Shown: positions 1 through 9,243 of the stretch, piece by piece
Position numbering within the stretch: the first letter of the stretch is position 1
Layout: each line of letters starts with the position of its first letter
Assembly: GCF_005497185.1 (NCBI RefSeq)
Contig: NZ_RJTN01000008.1
Location: 99,653-163,652 of the forward strand
Direction of reading: 5' to 3'
Length of the DNA: 64,000 bases
Source of the DNA: Pectobacterium polonicum
GTDB taxonomy: Bacteria; Pseudomonadota; Gammaproteobacteria; Enterobacterales; Enterobacteriaceae
Position numbers and translations under genes: made by a program
The notes under the pieces: model-generated
Seen by the model: only the letters and a program-made list of their open reading frames with translations
What the model was told of the DNA's origin: nothing
Databases searched by the model: none

Positions 1-495
1 AACGTGACGTTTGGCCCACGGATGCAGGGAGCGAATAAAGCTCAGCTTCAGCGTGACGCGGAAAACTATCTTGCCTTGGTTGGGCTGGAAGGGTTCCAGC
101 AGCACTATCCCTGGCAACTCTCTGGCGGAATGAAACAGCGGGTGGCGCTGGCGCGCGCCTGGTTGCCGAACCCCGAGGTGCTGCTGATGGACGAACCGTT
201 TGGTGCGTTGGATGCACAAACTCGTTTGATGATGCAGGAACTGCTGCTATCTGCCTGGCAGAAAACCGGCACCACGCTGTTATTTGTCACGCATGACGTG
301 GACGAAGCGCTGTTTTTAGCCGATCGGGTACTGGTGATGTCCGCACGTCCCGGTCGTATTGCAGAGACGATCCCGCTGCCGTTTGGCCGCGAGAGAGAAA
401 TTGAAACCTTGGCACAGCATCCTGACTACGCCGCACTGAAGCAGCGTATTTTACATCGCGTTCGTGAAGAAGCGCGTCGTCACCTCAATCTGTAA
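1..495 (+). CDS. ABC transporter ATP-binding protein, taurine/sulfonate/nitrate type (5' partial)
   Basis: This is the C-terminal part of an ABC ATPase whose frame is already open at base 1, so the Walker A region lies outside the window. The signature motif LSGGMKQRVALARAW, the Walker B/D-loop VLLMDEPFGALD and the H-loop FVTHDVDEA are all present. The PFGALDAQTR segment and the ending with ADRVLVMSARPGRI are typical of the NitT/TauT family that energises uptake of taurine, alkanesulfonates or nitrate. The next gene starts 21 bases downstream on the same strand, so the ATPase, the desulfhydrase-like enzyme and the racemase probably form one operon. That context favours a sulfur-containing substrate, which is inference. 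Confidence 0.9.
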   Translation, partial: NVTFGPRMQGANKAQLQRDAENYLALVGLEGFQQHYPWQLSGGMKQRVALARAWLPNPEVLLMDEPFGALDAQTRLMMQELLLSAWQKTGTTLLFVTHDVDEALFLADRVLVMSARPGRIAETIPLPFGREREIETLAQHPDYAALKQRILHRVREEARRHLNL

Positions 496-516
496 TCCGT
501 ATTTCAGGAGAATATT

Positions 517-1530
517 ATGCACCTTGCTCGATTCCCCCGTTTATCACTGGGCCATTTTCCCACGCCGCTGGAGGCGTTACCGAACCTGTCTGCCTATCTG
601 GGCGGTCCGACGATTTACATCAAACGTGACGACGCCACAGGGCTGGCGACCGGCGGCAATAAAACCCGCAAGCTGGAGTTCCTGCTTGCCGATGCGCAGC
701 AGCAGGGCGCGGATGTCATCATCACGCAGGGCGCGACGCAGTCTAACCATGTGCGACAAACCATTGCGGCGGCGGCAAAGCTGGGCTTGAAAACCAAGGT
801 GCTGCTGGAAAAACGCGTGGAGGACTACGGTGAAGACTACCAGCGCTCCGGTAACGTGCTGCTGGATAACCTGCTCGGCGGTGAAATTATCGATCATCTG
901 CCCGCCGGCACAGATATGCAGCAGGCGATGGAAACGTTAGCGGAATCACTGCGCAAAGAAGGATTGAAGCCTTATGTCATCCCCGGCGGCGGCTCTAGCC
1001 CGGTAGGCGCGTTGGGCTATGTTGCCTGTGCGGAAGAGCTGTTATTTCAGTCCAGCCAGCAGCGTCTGCGTATTGATCATATTGTTCACGCGACGGGCAG
1101 CACCGGCACGCAGGCCGGATTGGTGACCGGGTTGGTGGCGACGAACAGCCAGATTCCACTATTAGGCATCAGCGTCAGAGCGCCGAAAGCGAAGCAGGAA
1201 GAGAATGTTTACGCGTTAGCACAGCGTACCTGGCAGCTGCTGGGGATTCCGGGCGAACTGCCGCGTAGCGCGGTGCAGGTGAACAGCGACTATGTCGGTA
1301 AAGGGTACGGCATTCCAACCGAAGGAACGCTGGAAGCGCTCAGGCTATTGGCACAGTTGGAAGGGATTTTGCTCGATCCGGTCTATTCCGGCAAAGGAAT
1401 GGCGGGGCTGATCGATTTGATTCGCCAAGGACATTTTCGCGCCGATGAAAACATTGTTTTCATCCATACCGGCGGTTCGGCGGGGTTGTTTGGCTACCGT
1501 CAACTGTTCGAACAAACGGCCGCGCAATGA
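517..1530 (+). CDS. dcyD: D-cysteine desulfhydrase family PLP enzyme (DcyD or cysteate sulfo-lyase-like)
   Basis: This 337-aa fold-type II PLP enzyme closely resembles E. coli D-cysteine desulfhydrase, which converts D-cysteine to pyruvate, sulfide and ammonia. The PLP lysine is expected at K49 in [10 protein letters not shown]. The SNHVRQT and [12 protein letters not shown] segments are also characteristic. A CAGGAG ribosome-binding site precedes the ATG. The stop overlaps the racemase start (ATGA), so the two are translationally coupled. The upstream sulfonate-type ABC ATPase makes the related L-cysteate sulfo-lyase (CuyA) a real alternative, because the two families are hard to tell apart by eye. 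The family is secure; the exact substrate is not. Confidence 0.85.
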   Translation: MHLARFPRLSLGHFPTPLEALPNLSAYLGGPTIYIKRDDATGLATGGNKTRKLEFLLADAQQQGADVIITQGATQSNHVRQTIAAAAKLGLKTKVLLEKRVEDYGEDYQRSGNVLLDNLLGGEIIDHLPAGTDMQQAMETLAESLRKEGLKPYVIPGGGSSPVGALGYVACAEELLFQSSQQRLRIDHIVHATGSTGTQAGLVTGLVATNSQIPLLGISVRAPKAKQEENVYALAQRTWQLLGIPGELPRSAVQVNSDYVGKGYGIPTEGTLEALRLLAQLEGILLDPVYSGKGMAGLIDLIRQGHFRADENIVFIHTGGSAGLFGYRQLFEQTAAQ

Positions 1531-2243
1531 GTACGCCACTGATTGGCGTGCTGGGCGGGATGGGGCCGCTGGCGACGGTCGATCTGTTGCATAAAATTGT
1601 GGAAGAAACGCCCGCCAGTCGCGATCAGGATCATGTGCCGGTGGTGGTCTGGAACGTGCCGCAGATTCCCGATCGCCAGCAGGCGCTGGCAGGCACCGGT
1701 GAATCGCCGCTGCCGGCGCTGTTGCACGCTATCCGGCAGCTTAATCGCCTGTCGGTCAGTCATATTGTGGTGCCGTGCAATACGGCGCACCACTGGTTTG
1801 ACGCGTTGACGGAGGCCAGTGATGCACCGCTGCTGCATATTGCCGATGCCACGCTGCACGCGCTGACACAGGCCGATAAGGCAAAGGCATCACCGCGTAA
1901 AATCGGGCTGATTGCGACTCACGGGACGCTTAATGCAGGATGGTATCAGCAGCGTTTTGCCGCACAGTTAGGTGCGGAAACCGTGGTGCCGAACGAACAA
2001 GAAATGACAACGCTCTTCGTGCCGGGGTGCTATGCGGTAAAGCGTGGCGAGCTACAACATGGTGGGCGGTTGCTGGATCAGTTAGCGGCACAGTTGGTGG
2101 AACGGGGAGCAGAACGTCTGGTGCTGGCCTGCACGGAAGTCCCGCCTGCGCTGGAGGCGGTGTCGTCACGCTGGCGAAATATCAGTATCGATCCGACACG
2201 TGCGCTGGCGCAGGCCTGCGTTCGTATCTGGCAACAGAAATAA
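1527..2243 (+). CDS. Aspartate/glutamate racemase family protein
   Basis: This 238-aa protein belongs to the cofactor-independent Asp/Glu racemase family. The two catalytic cysteines are visible: C84 in [10 protein letters not shown] and C202 in VLACTEVP. The N-terminal [15 protein letters not shown] motif is also typical. It overlaps the preceding PLP enzyme by four bases and is followed at once by a strong terminator, so it is the last gene of the operon. It may supply or remove the D-isomer for the neighbouring enzyme, for example by interconverting an amino acid or sulfonated amino acid. That pairing is inferred from position only. Confidence 0.85.
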   Translation: MSTPLIGVLGGMGPLATVDLLHKIVEETPASRDQDHVPVVVWNVPQIPDRQQALAGTGESPLPALLHAIRQLNRLSVSHIVVPCNTAHHWFDALTEASDAPLLHIADATLHALTQADKAKASPRKIGLIATHGTLNAGWYQQRFAAQLGAETVVPNEQEMTTLFVPGCYAVKRGELQHGGRLLDQLAAQLVERGAERLVLACTEVPPALEAVSSRWRNISIDPTRALAQACVRIWQQK

Positions 2244-2270
2244 AAGCCGTCCATTGCTGGACGGCTTTTA
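2242..2270 (+). terminator. Rho-independent terminator after the racemase gene
   Basis: A perfect hairpin with arms AAAAGCCGTCC and GGACGGCTTTT and a six-base loop begins at the racemase stop codon. The A and T tracts on the two sides let it work in both directions, so it may also serve the convergent dcuB gene that ends at 2287. Confidence 0.9.
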
Positions 2271-2286
2271 GGTATAGATAACTGAA

Positions 2287-3627
2287 TTACAGGAAACCGT
2301 ACATTGCGGCGAACACCCAGCCAAAGACGCAAGAGGTGCTTACACCGATCAAACCAGGAAGAATAAAGCTGTGGTTGATAACGAAACGGCCGATTTTAGT
2401 GGTGCCAGAGCGGTCAAACTGGATAGCAGCCAGATCGCTTGGGTAGGTCGGCAGAATATAGTAACCGTAGCAGGCAGGTGCTGACGCCACGATATACGCC
2501 GGGTCAACCCCGATAGCCAGCGCAACAGGGACAATCGCAGCCAGTGCCGCTGCCTGTGAGTTAACGAATTTGGACACGATCAGCAGGATAATGGCGTAAG
2601 CCCAGGGATAAACTTTCACCAACGAACCAAGCGTGGCTTTGATCTCTTCCAGATGTGCGCCGAACATGGTTTCCGCCATCCAGGCGATACCGTATACCGC
2701 GACGATGGCAATCATCCCTGAACGGAACACTTCGTTTTTCGAGATCGATGATGGATTGGTTTTGGTGGCGATAATGATGATGGCGCCGGAGAGCAGCATA
2801 AACATCTGAATGACCAGCACCATCGACAGCGGCTTACCAGCGAAAACCGGACGCAGCTCTTCAACCGCCCCTAGAATTGCCACTGCACCGATAGTTGCCA
2901 GAAAAATCCACATGGCAACCCAGTTACTGCGCGGCAGTTTTCTGTCCAGCAGCGTGGCAGTATCGCCATACACATACTGTTTGTTTTCTGGATCGGCGAT
3001 GAATTTCTGGAAATCGGCATCTTTGTCGAGATCCTTCCCGCGGAACCAACTGAAAATCCCTATCGCCAGAATACCCAACAGGGTAGAGGGGATGGTAATA
3101 GACAGCAGGTCGAGGAATCCCAGATGCTTACCCTGGAAGGTGAAATTAGCCAGCATGGCAACCAGTGAAACGACGGCAACGGAAACCGGGCTGGCAATAA
3201 TCCCCATCTGTGCGCCGATTGAACTGGCAGCCATTGGCCTTTCAGGACGAATATTATTCTTGATGGCGACATCATAAATAATTGGCAGAATGGTATACAC
3301 CACGTGGCCTGTACCGCACAGGATCGTCAGAATACAGGTGACAAACGGCGCGATAATCGAAACGTATTTCGGGTTACGTCGCAGCATACGCTCTGCGAGT
3401 TGCAGCATGACATCCAGCCCGCCCGATGCCTGAAGCGTTGCCGAGGCGGCCACCACGGCAATGATGACCAGCATGACGTCAACGGGTGGTTTACCCGGTT
3501 GCAATTTAAAGATAAAGACCAGAATAACAAGTCCGACCCCGCCTAATAAACCCAGCGCGATCCCGCCTTTTCTTGCCCCGTAAAAAAGGCAGATCAGGAC
3601 AATGACTAATTGAATGATGAAGTCCAT
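2287..3627 (-). CDS. dcuB: Anaerobic C4-dicarboxylate transporter DcuB
   Basis: This 446-aa inner-membrane protein matches E. coli DcuB almost along its whole length as I remember it. Examples are the N-terminal [20 protein letters not shown], the central [20 protein letters not shown] and the C-terminal [19 protein letters not shown]. DcuB exchanges fumarate, malate or aspartate for succinate during fumarate respiration. It is a single gene, convergent with the racemase, and has a 738-base upstream region. An FNR-like site about 110 bases upstream of the start codon fits anaerobic activation, which is known for E. coli dcuB. Confidence 0.95.
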   Translation of the reverse strand: MDFIIQLVIVLICLFYGARKGGIALGLLGGVGLVILVFIFKLQPGKPPVDVMLVIIAVVAASATLQASGGLDVMLQLAERMLRRNPKYVSIIAPFVTCILTILCGTGHVVYTILPIIYDVAIKNNIRPERPMAASSIGAQMGIIASPVSVAVVSLVAMLANFTFQGKHLGFLDLLSITIPSTLLGILAIGIFSWFRGKDLDKDADFQKFIADPENKQYVYGDTATLLDRKLPRSNWVAMWIFLATIGAVAILGAVEELRPVFAGKPLSMVLVIQMFMLLSGAIIIIATKTNPSSISKNEVFRSGMIAIVAVYGIAWMAETMFGAHLEEIKATLGSLVKVYPWAYAIILLIVSKFVNSQAAALAAIVPVALAIGVDPAYIVASAPACYGYYILPTYPSDLAAIQFDRSGTTKIGRFVINHSFILPGLIGVSTSCVFGWVFAAMYGFL

Positions 3628-3730
3628 AGTAGCCCCATTGCATTGCTCAATATAATGAACTGATTAGTTAGAATTAAAATAAGTGAGTTTTTACTGCGGG
3701 TACTATATGGACGTGTTGTTGTTTATTTTC

Positions 3731-3744
3731 TTGATCTAAATCTA
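3731..3744 (-). promoter_or_regulatory. Probable FNR site upstream of dcuB
   Basis: TTGATCTAAATCTA differs at one specified base from the FNR consensus TTGAT-N4-ATCAA. Its centre is about 110 bases before the dcuB ATG, which would suit a class II site with a leader of roughly 70 bases. E. coli dcuB is FNR-activated. The match is seen in the sequence; the function is inferred. Confidence 0.55.
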
Positions 3745-4298
3745 TTAATTTTTATCTTTACCCTATTTCCTGAAAATAAAAGATCTTGCTCGCAATAATT
3801 AAATTTCTTTGATTTATTTAGTTTTTTAAGTGTAATTTTAGTTTATTAATAGATAATGTAAGCGCCACTTGGCGAGGTTGTTAATAATCAGTGGGGTAAT
3901 ATTAAAATTAATTCAACATTTGTTCTTGTTTTGTTGTGGTTTGTGTTGTTTTATTTTTTATTTTCGTTAACGTTTACCACAAAAAATCACACTTCGATGT
4001 TAACTGATCTACCACTAATGGGGTATTTATTTATATTCCATTGTTTTTAAATGATTAATGTAAAAAGTGAAAAATGAACCCCTGTTTAGTAGTGAAGTCA
4101 ATATCAGCCTATTACGGTATGGTAGGAAAATAAAAATAGGACGTTGCCGCTATTCACTTCAGGAATATAGCTGACGTGTTTTTTTATGTTTATCTTAGAG
4201 GCGAAGGGTAATAATTTTTATAGTGTGATTGGTTATTAATATAAAATTTCTATAAGTTTTTTAGAATATCGCGATACTGGATATTTTCCTTCCAAAGA
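3745..4298. other. AT-rich intergenic region between dcuB and the has operon
   Basis: No gene, tRNA or clear repeat is visible between the dcuB regulatory region and the end of the has operon. The stretch is very AT-rich, with many short T and A tracts, and no reading frame here looks coding. It may hold further dcuB control sites that cannot be assigned by eye. Confidence 0.5.
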
Positions 4299-4332
4299 AA
4301 AATATGGCCGAATATCGGTACGTCAGCGGCCA
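4299..4332 (-). terminator. Probable terminator of the has operon
   Basis: Read on the minus strand, arms TGGCCG and CGGCCA enclose a 16-base loop and are followed by TATTTTTCTTT. The hairpin begins about 35 bases after the stop of the TolC-family gene, the last gene of the operon. Confidence 0.55.
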
Positions 4333-4365
4333 TTCCCCTGTTTCGAACGACATCACTTTATGCGG

Positions 4366-5721
4366 CTAACGATGCACGAAATAGGCCGCTAACTGGCGTA
4401 ATGTCTGCTCATCCAGCGTGCCAGCGTAGTAACGCAGCTGTAGCCAGGCCGTCAGCCACGTATAACGTGCTTCGGTCAGGTCGCGCCGTGCGCCGTAAAG
4501 CAGTTGTTCAGCATTCAGCACATCAAGATTCACGCGCTCCCCACCCTGAACGCTCTTTTGGGTCGCGGTGACCAACGCCAGCGCTGATTTTTCCGCCAAT
4601 TCATAGGCGCGGATTTTTGCCTGACTGCTGGTGACCAAATTAAACTGGCGACGCAGTTCCGTCTGGATTGTCGCCGTCTGTTCGTCCTTTTCCCGCGCGG
4701 TTTGCTGATAGCGCTCCTGTGCCTGACGCGTCGCGGCAGAGACACCACCGCCTGCAAAAATCGGTACGCTGACGCGAATACCAATCGAGCGCGTATCGTA
4801 TTTCTGGTTGTAGCTGTTTTCGGTATCCGACTGCGTATTGCGCGTGCTGGCAACCAGCGTGACCTGTGGCAGGTGGCCTGCCCGATTGCGCTCAATGCTG
4901 TATTTCGCCACGGCGAGCGATTGATTCAGCGCCAGTAGCTGCGCGTTGTGGCGGAGAGCCAGCGATTGCCAGTGCTGATAGACCGCAGGCTGAAGCGCCT
5001 GCGGCGTAAAGCGTGGCGTTAGCGCCGCAAGCTGATCCACGCCAACGGGCATCCCCAGCAGCGTTTCCAGTTCACGCAGGCTGATATCCAGGTTGTCCTG
5101 CGCTTCGATGAGCTGCGCTTCCGTCAGGTTGACCCGTGCCTCAGTTTCCAGCATATCGGTGCGGGTGCCTTCTCCCTGCTGGAAGAGGCGTTGATTCAGT
5201 TGATATTGTTCGCGATAGGCACGCTGTTGTGCCTGAACCAAGGCGATCTGCTCGCGGCTAAACAGCACGTTGGTGTAGGCTTGAAACAGGCGTATCAGCA
5301 GCTGTTGGCTGGCATCGCGCAGCTGTTCGTCTGCCAGTACGGCGCTGGCTTCACCCTGCTGATAGCGCGACCACGCCGCGTAGTCGATCAGCGGCTGTTG
5401 CACGGAAAAGCTGGAAGCGCGGCTAGTGTAATCCCGTTCTGACTGTTGGCTGCCCGCCGTAACGGTGGAATCGTTACGGGACTGGCTGTAGTCATAGGTG
5501 ACTTTTGGCAGCAGTCCGGCACGTCCGATGTTCTTCTCTTCGCTGTCGGCATTACGCGCATGCACGGCGGCCTGAAAGGCCGGATCGTGCGTCAGCGCCT
5601 GCTGCCAGGCTTCCATGAGTCCCAGTGCCTGACTCGGAGCGCTGTAGATTAGCGTGAGAAAAAGCGGGACGGCATAACTGGAGCGGATCGCCGCGCGATA
5701 AACGGATGAAAGGCGCAGCAT
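4366..5721 (-). CDS. hasF: TolC-family outer-membrane channel of the HasA type I secretion system (PrtF/HasF-like)
   Basis: This 451-aa TolC-family outer-membrane efflux protein has a signal peptide ending near residue 32 (YSAPSQALG). Two tandem OEP repeats with long helical segments follow, for example YKANVLFSREQIALVQAQQRAY-type helices and TRTDMLETEARVNLTEAQL. It resembles PrtF, the outer-membrane partner of protease secretion in Dickeya. It starts two bases after hasE ends and so completes an ABC/membrane-fusion/outer-membrane export set. In the Serratia and Yersinia has operons, as I know them, the corresponding terminal position holds hasB (a TonB paralogue), and TolC is encoded elsewhere. 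The symbol follows the function. Confidence 0.85.
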   Translation of the reverse strand: MLRLSSVYRAAIRSSYAVPLFLTLIYSAPSQALGLMEAWQQALTHDPAFQAAVHARNADSEEKNIGRAGLLPKVTYDYSQSRNDSTVTAGSQQSERDYTSRASSFSVQQPLIDYAAWSRYQQGEASAVLADEQLRDASQQLLIRLFQAYTNVLFSREQIALVQAQQRAYREQYQLNQRLFQQGEGTRTDMLETEARVNLTEAQLIEAQDNLDISLRELETLLGMPVGVDQLAALTPRFTPQALQPAVYQHWQSLALRHNAQLLALNQSLAVAKYSIERNRAGHLPQVTLVASTRNTQSDTENSYNQKYDTRSIGIRVSVPIFAGGGVSAATRQAQERYQQTAREKDEQTATIQTELRRQFNLVTSSQAKIRAYELAEKSALALVTATQKSVQGGERVNLDVLNAEQLLYGARRDLTEARYTWLTAWLQLRYYAGTLDEQTLRQLAAYFVHR

Positions 5722-5723
5722 GA

Positions 5724-7082
5724 TTACTCCTCGGTCAATGCCAAATGCAGGCGGTCGGAAAGCGGCTTGAACAGGTAGTTGAGCAGGGAGCGTTCACCGG
5801 TACGAATGAAGGCTTCCACTGGCATGCCGGGACGAACATCTAGCCCGGCAAGCTGCTGCTTACCCTGTTCATCGACGTGTATACGCAGGGCGTAATAGGG
5901 TTTTCCCGTCTGTTGCTCGACTAACTGGTCGGCACCGATCAGCGCGACCACACCGGAAATACGCGGCGTGGTGCTTTGATTAAAAGCGGAAAATAGCAGC
6001 TCGACCGGCAACCCGTTGCTGACTCTGTCCACCAGCTCGATAGGCAGCTGTGCGTCAATTAATAACGGTTGACCATCAGGAACAATCTCCATCAACATCT
6101 GCCCGCTATTCACCACGCCGCCTTCGGTATGCAGCGCCAGCCCGACCACCGTGCCGCTGGCAGGCGCGCGAATGTGCGTGTGCTGAAGTTCATACTCCGC
6201 CGTTTTCAGCCGCTGGGTGAGATCCTGAATGGAACGCTGGGTATCGGCGAGCTGGGCGCGTACTTCTTTTTGGTATTCGTTTTGGCGCTGCTGGATCTTT
6301 TGTTCCAATTCGACAACCTGCTGCTGGAGCTGTACCTGATTATTGCGTTCCTGTGCAATCGCCCCTGCCAGTTGGGCTGCCTGTCGTTCGACGTCCAGCA
6401 GGCGATTACGGGCGATATAACCTTCTTGTGCTAATGGACGCAGCCCGCGTAGCTGTTCGTTGACGATCTGGAATTGCGTTTGGCTGCTGGCAAGGAGCGC
6501 CTGTGACCCCTGCGATTGTGCCTTCGCCCCGATGATGGCGGCCTGCATCGCCGCGCGTTCCTGTTGCAGCGCGGCGCGACGGCTGGTGAACAGTTGCTGC
6601 TGGGCGATCTGGATTTGTTGCGTGACGGTACTGTACTGCTCTGTAGGGGCGGGGAAGGCAATCGTACTCAGATCGTCGCGCTCTGCCAGTAGGCGAGCTT
6701 CGCCCGCGTGCGCTTCTTGAAGCTGTGTGACGAGATTGTCACGCTGTGCCTGAGCGGGGGTTTGATCCAACGTGGCAAGAATTTGACCCGTCTGCACACG
6801 GTCACCATCCCGCACGGTGAGTGAGGCGATGCGTCCACTACCGAGCGGCTGTACCGCTTTACGGTTATCTGCAACGACGATCCGACCGGATACCGCGACG
6901 CCTTTATCCAGCGGTGCGATGCCGGCCCAGAGTAGCAGGCCACCAAATCCTGCCAGAACCAGCCAGAGGCCGTACTTCAAATAGCGTCCGGCGTCGGTGT
7001 GTAACGGCATCGTCGCGATATTATCCGCCACCTGAGGGAGGGGCGTTGTCGGCTGTGATATGACTTCGCGTAGCGCGGGCAT
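5724..7082 (-). CDS. hasE: HlyD/PrtE-family membrane fusion protein HasE
   Basis: This periplasmic adaptor of type I secretion has a short cytoplasmic N-terminus and one membrane segment near residues 33-52 (LWLVLAGFGGLLLWAG). A lipoyl-like half (GRIVVADNRKAVQPL), a long coiled coil rich in Q and E, and the second lipoyl half (IRAPASGTVVGLALHTEGG) follow. The frame is open upstream to 7166, but the ATG at 7082 has an AAGGAAGAG ribosome-binding site and avoids overlapping hasD, giving 452 aa. It would link the HasD ABC exporter to the TolC-family channel encoded just downstream. Confidence 0.9.
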   Translation of the reverse strand: MPALREVISQPTTPLPQVADNIATMPLHTDAGRYLKYGLWLVLAGFGGLLLWAGIAPLDKGVAVSGRIVVADNRKAVQPLGSGRIASLTVRDGDRVQTGQILATLDQTPAQAQRDNLVTQLQEAHAGEARLLAERDDLSTIAFPAPTEQYSTVTQQIQIAQQQLFTSRRAALQQERAAMQAAIIGAKAQSQGSQALLASSQTQFQIVNEQLRGLRPLAQEGYIARNRLLDVERQAAQLAGAIAQERNNQVQLQQQVVELEQKIQQRQNEYQKEVRAQLADTQRSIQDLTQRLKTAEYELQHTHIRAPASGTVVGLALHTEGGVVNSGQMLMEIVPDGQPLLIDAQLPIELVDRVSNGLPVELLFSAFNQSTTPRISGVVALIGADQLVEQQTGKPYYALRIHVDEQGKQQLAGLDVRPGMPVEAFIRTGERSLLNYLFKPLSDRLHLALTEE

Positions 7083-7146
7083 GGTTATGCTCTTCCTTCC
7101 ATGATGCTTTCCTGACGACGGGCATTGATGATCAATGTGTTGAACC

Positions 7147-8985
7147 TCATTTATCCGGTGCGGCACGGCGAGACGTCGGCGCGCTGTATACCATGCTCAG
7201 TCCGGCTGAACCTGGCTCTTTCGGGCTAAAGGCATTGGCTGATTTAACCGGTGCAGGTTTGGCGCTGGCGGATTGGGTAACAGATGTATTGGCGGGCTTA
7301 GCTCGCTGTAGTTCTTTCAGCACCTGCTCTGTCGCGCCGAAATACTGGATCTGCCCAGCGCGCAGGACTAATAGCTTATTGGCGCAGGACAGCAGAGCGG
7401 GTTTATGGGTGATTAATATCTGCGTGCTTTGGTTTTCCTGCTGGGCGGCAATCGCGGCCAATAAGGCTTTCTCGCCATCGTCATCCAGGCTGGCATTCGG
7501 TTCATCCATCACAATCAGGCGCGGCTGGTTGTAAATGGCTCTGGCGAGAGCGACACGCTGCTTTTGACCGCCGGATAATCCAGCACCGCTTTCACCTAAC
7601 TGCGTATCATAGCCCTGTGGCAACCGTAGAATCATCTCGTGGACACCTGCCGCGATGGCGGCGGCGGCGATCTTTTCTGCATCCGGCTGAGTGAAGCGCG
7701 CGATGTTTTCGGCAATCGTCCCGTTAAAAAGCTGAACATCCTGCGGGAGATAGCCGATGAACCGACCCAGTTCGCCTTTGTCCCATTGGTGCATGTCTGC
7801 GCCATCTAGCCTGACTTTGCCGCCGAGGGCGGGCATGGCCGCAACCAGCAGGCGAGCGAGGGTGGATTTACCGGAACCGGAAGGGCCTAAGACGCCGAGT
7901 ACATCGCCGGGGGCCAGTTCAAACGTAATATTGGCGAGTATGGGCGTTCGGGAGTTGGGGGCGTTGGCGCTGAGTTGCTCGACCTGGAGTCTCCCTGCTG
8001 GTGCGGGAAGCGCCATGCCGACAGGTCGTGCCGGGTGATTATCGAGCAAGATGTTGACACGTTGCCAGGCGAGACGTGCCTGCATCCACTGCTTCCAGAC
8101 GCCAATGATTTGATCGATTGGGCTGAGAACGCGACTGACCAGAATGGAACCCGCGATCATCATACCCGGCGTGATATCGCCGTTGACGGCCAGCAGCGCG
8201 CCCAGACCCAGCATCAGCGACTGAAGTGCTAGCCGGGTGCTTTTCGTCAGCGACGTTATGTTGGCGCTTTTTTCGCTGGCAACATTCTGATAATAGAGAA
8301 AGGCTTTATGCTGCGTCAGCCAGCGCTCGCGCATGGCGGGCAGCATTCCCATGGCTTCGATAGCATCGGCGTTGCGCAGGTTAGCGTTAGCCTGCTGTGT
8401 TGCCTGAACCGTGTTTTGTGCGGCTAAGGCCAAGGGTTCGCGCGTGAGTTTTTGATTCAGCCAGGCCAGCACAATCAGGATGATCGCCCCCGCCAGCGCC
8501 ATTGCGCCCAGCCAGGGATGAAGTAAGAAGATCACCAGAAGGTAAACTGGAAACCATGGCGCATCAAAGAAGGCAAACAGTGCGTTTCCGGTAGCGAACT
8601 GGCGCAGGGCGGTAAGATCGTTTAAGGCTTGTCCGGCTCCCGCCGTGCCATTCTTGAGATTGCTTTCAAACGCCGCATTGTAGATGCGCTGATTCAACCG
8701 CATATCCATCTGTGTACCGAGTCGGATCACCACGGCGCTGCGTATCCATTCCAGTAATCCCATCAATAAAAACAGGCCCAGCATCATGATCGTCAGCATC
8801 GCCAGCGTCATGGTGCTGCTGGAAGGCAGGACGCGGTCATAAACCTGGAGCATATAAATGGCTGGTGCCAGCATCAGCAGGTTGATGACGGCGCTGAACA
8901 GGCCAATTCCCCAGAACCCCCGACGATAGGCGGCCAGCGCGTCAATGATCTCCCGGCCTGATAGCGCCGGATGGAGTGCGGGCAT
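7147..8985 (-). CDS. hasD: Type I secretion ABC transporter HasD (permease-ATPase)
   Basis: This is an inner-membrane exporter with a fused membrane domain (about residues 20-300) and ATPase domain. It has Walker A GPSGSGKST, signature LSGGQKQRVALARA and Walker B LIVMDEPNASLDDD. It belongs to the PrtD/HasD group that exports proteins with a C-terminal secretion signal. The C-terminal tail of about 60 residues is low in complexity and rich in A, S and P. The frame opens upstream, but AAGGA sits seven bases before the ATG at 8985, giving 612 aa. The expected substrate is HasA, encoded immediately upstream. Confidence 0.92.
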   Translation of the reverse strand: MPALHPALSGREIIDALAAYRRGFWGIGLFSAVINLLMLAPAIYMLQVYDRVLPSSSTMTLAMLTIMMLGLFLLMGLLEWIRSAVVIRLGTQMDMRLNQRIYNAAFESNLKNGTAGAGQALNDLTALRQFATGNALFAFFDAPWFPVYLLVIFLLHPWLGAMALAGAIILIVLAWLNQKLTREPLALAAQNTVQATQQANANLRNADAIEAMGMLPAMRERWLTQHKAFLYYQNVASEKSANITSLTKSTRLALQSLMLGLGALLAVNGDITPGMMIAGSILVSRVLSPIDQIIGVWKQWMQARLAWQRVNILLDNHPARPVGMALPAPAGRLQVEQLSANAPNSRTPILANITFELAPGDVLGVLGPSGSGKSTLARLLVAAMPALGGKVRLDGADMHQWDKGELGRFIGYLPQDVQLFNGTIAENIARFTQPDAEKIAAAAIAAGVHEMILRLPQGYDTQLGESGAGLSGGQKQRVALARAIYNQPRLIVMDEPNASLDDDGEKALLAAIAAQQENQSTQILITHKPALLSCANKLLVLRAGQIQYFGATEQVLKELQRAKPANTSVTQSASAKPAPVKSANAFSPKEPGSAGLSMVYSAPTSRRAAPDK

Positions 8986-9124
8986 GGGGTATTCCTTCTT
9001 CAATAAAATCGCCATGGTTCTCACTGCGGTGTATCTACAGCGTGGCAGAGGGGAATGCGGTTAGCCGTACCGCTATTGACGCGGTTTGCCAACGGTTATT
9101 ACACTCAATAAACCGCCGCGGTGC

Positions 9125-9180
9125 CGTACCCACCATAATTCACGCTGCGTTCCTGCAACGCGCATTATTTAGGGTACATA
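9125..9180. repeat. Miniature ERIC-like palindrome between hasA and hasD
   Basis: The stretch starts GTACCC and ends GGGTAC. Its right part, TTCCTGCAACGCGCATTATT plus TAGGGTA, closely matches the right end of the ERIC copies elsewhere in the window (TTCCTGCAACTCGAATTATT). The inner arms GCGTT and AACGC form a small hairpin. It looks like an ERIC element that has lost its middle. It would be transcribed between hasA and hasD and could affect the balance of their messages. Confidence 0.45.
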
Positions 9181-9209
9181 CTCTCTCCGTACCGCGACGG
9201 TGTTCACTC

Positions 9210-9243
9210 AAACGGCTAAAAGCGTCATCTTTTAGCCGTTTTC
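9210..9243 (-). terminator. Hairpin directly after hasA (partial terminator)
   Basis: Arms AAACGGCTAAAA and TTTTAGCCGTTT around an eight-base loop lie immediately after the hasA stop codon on the minus strand. The A/T flanks give it the form of an intrinsic terminator. As the secretion genes follow in the same direction, it probably lets only part of the transcription through, so that much more HasA than exporter is made. Confidence 0.8.
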
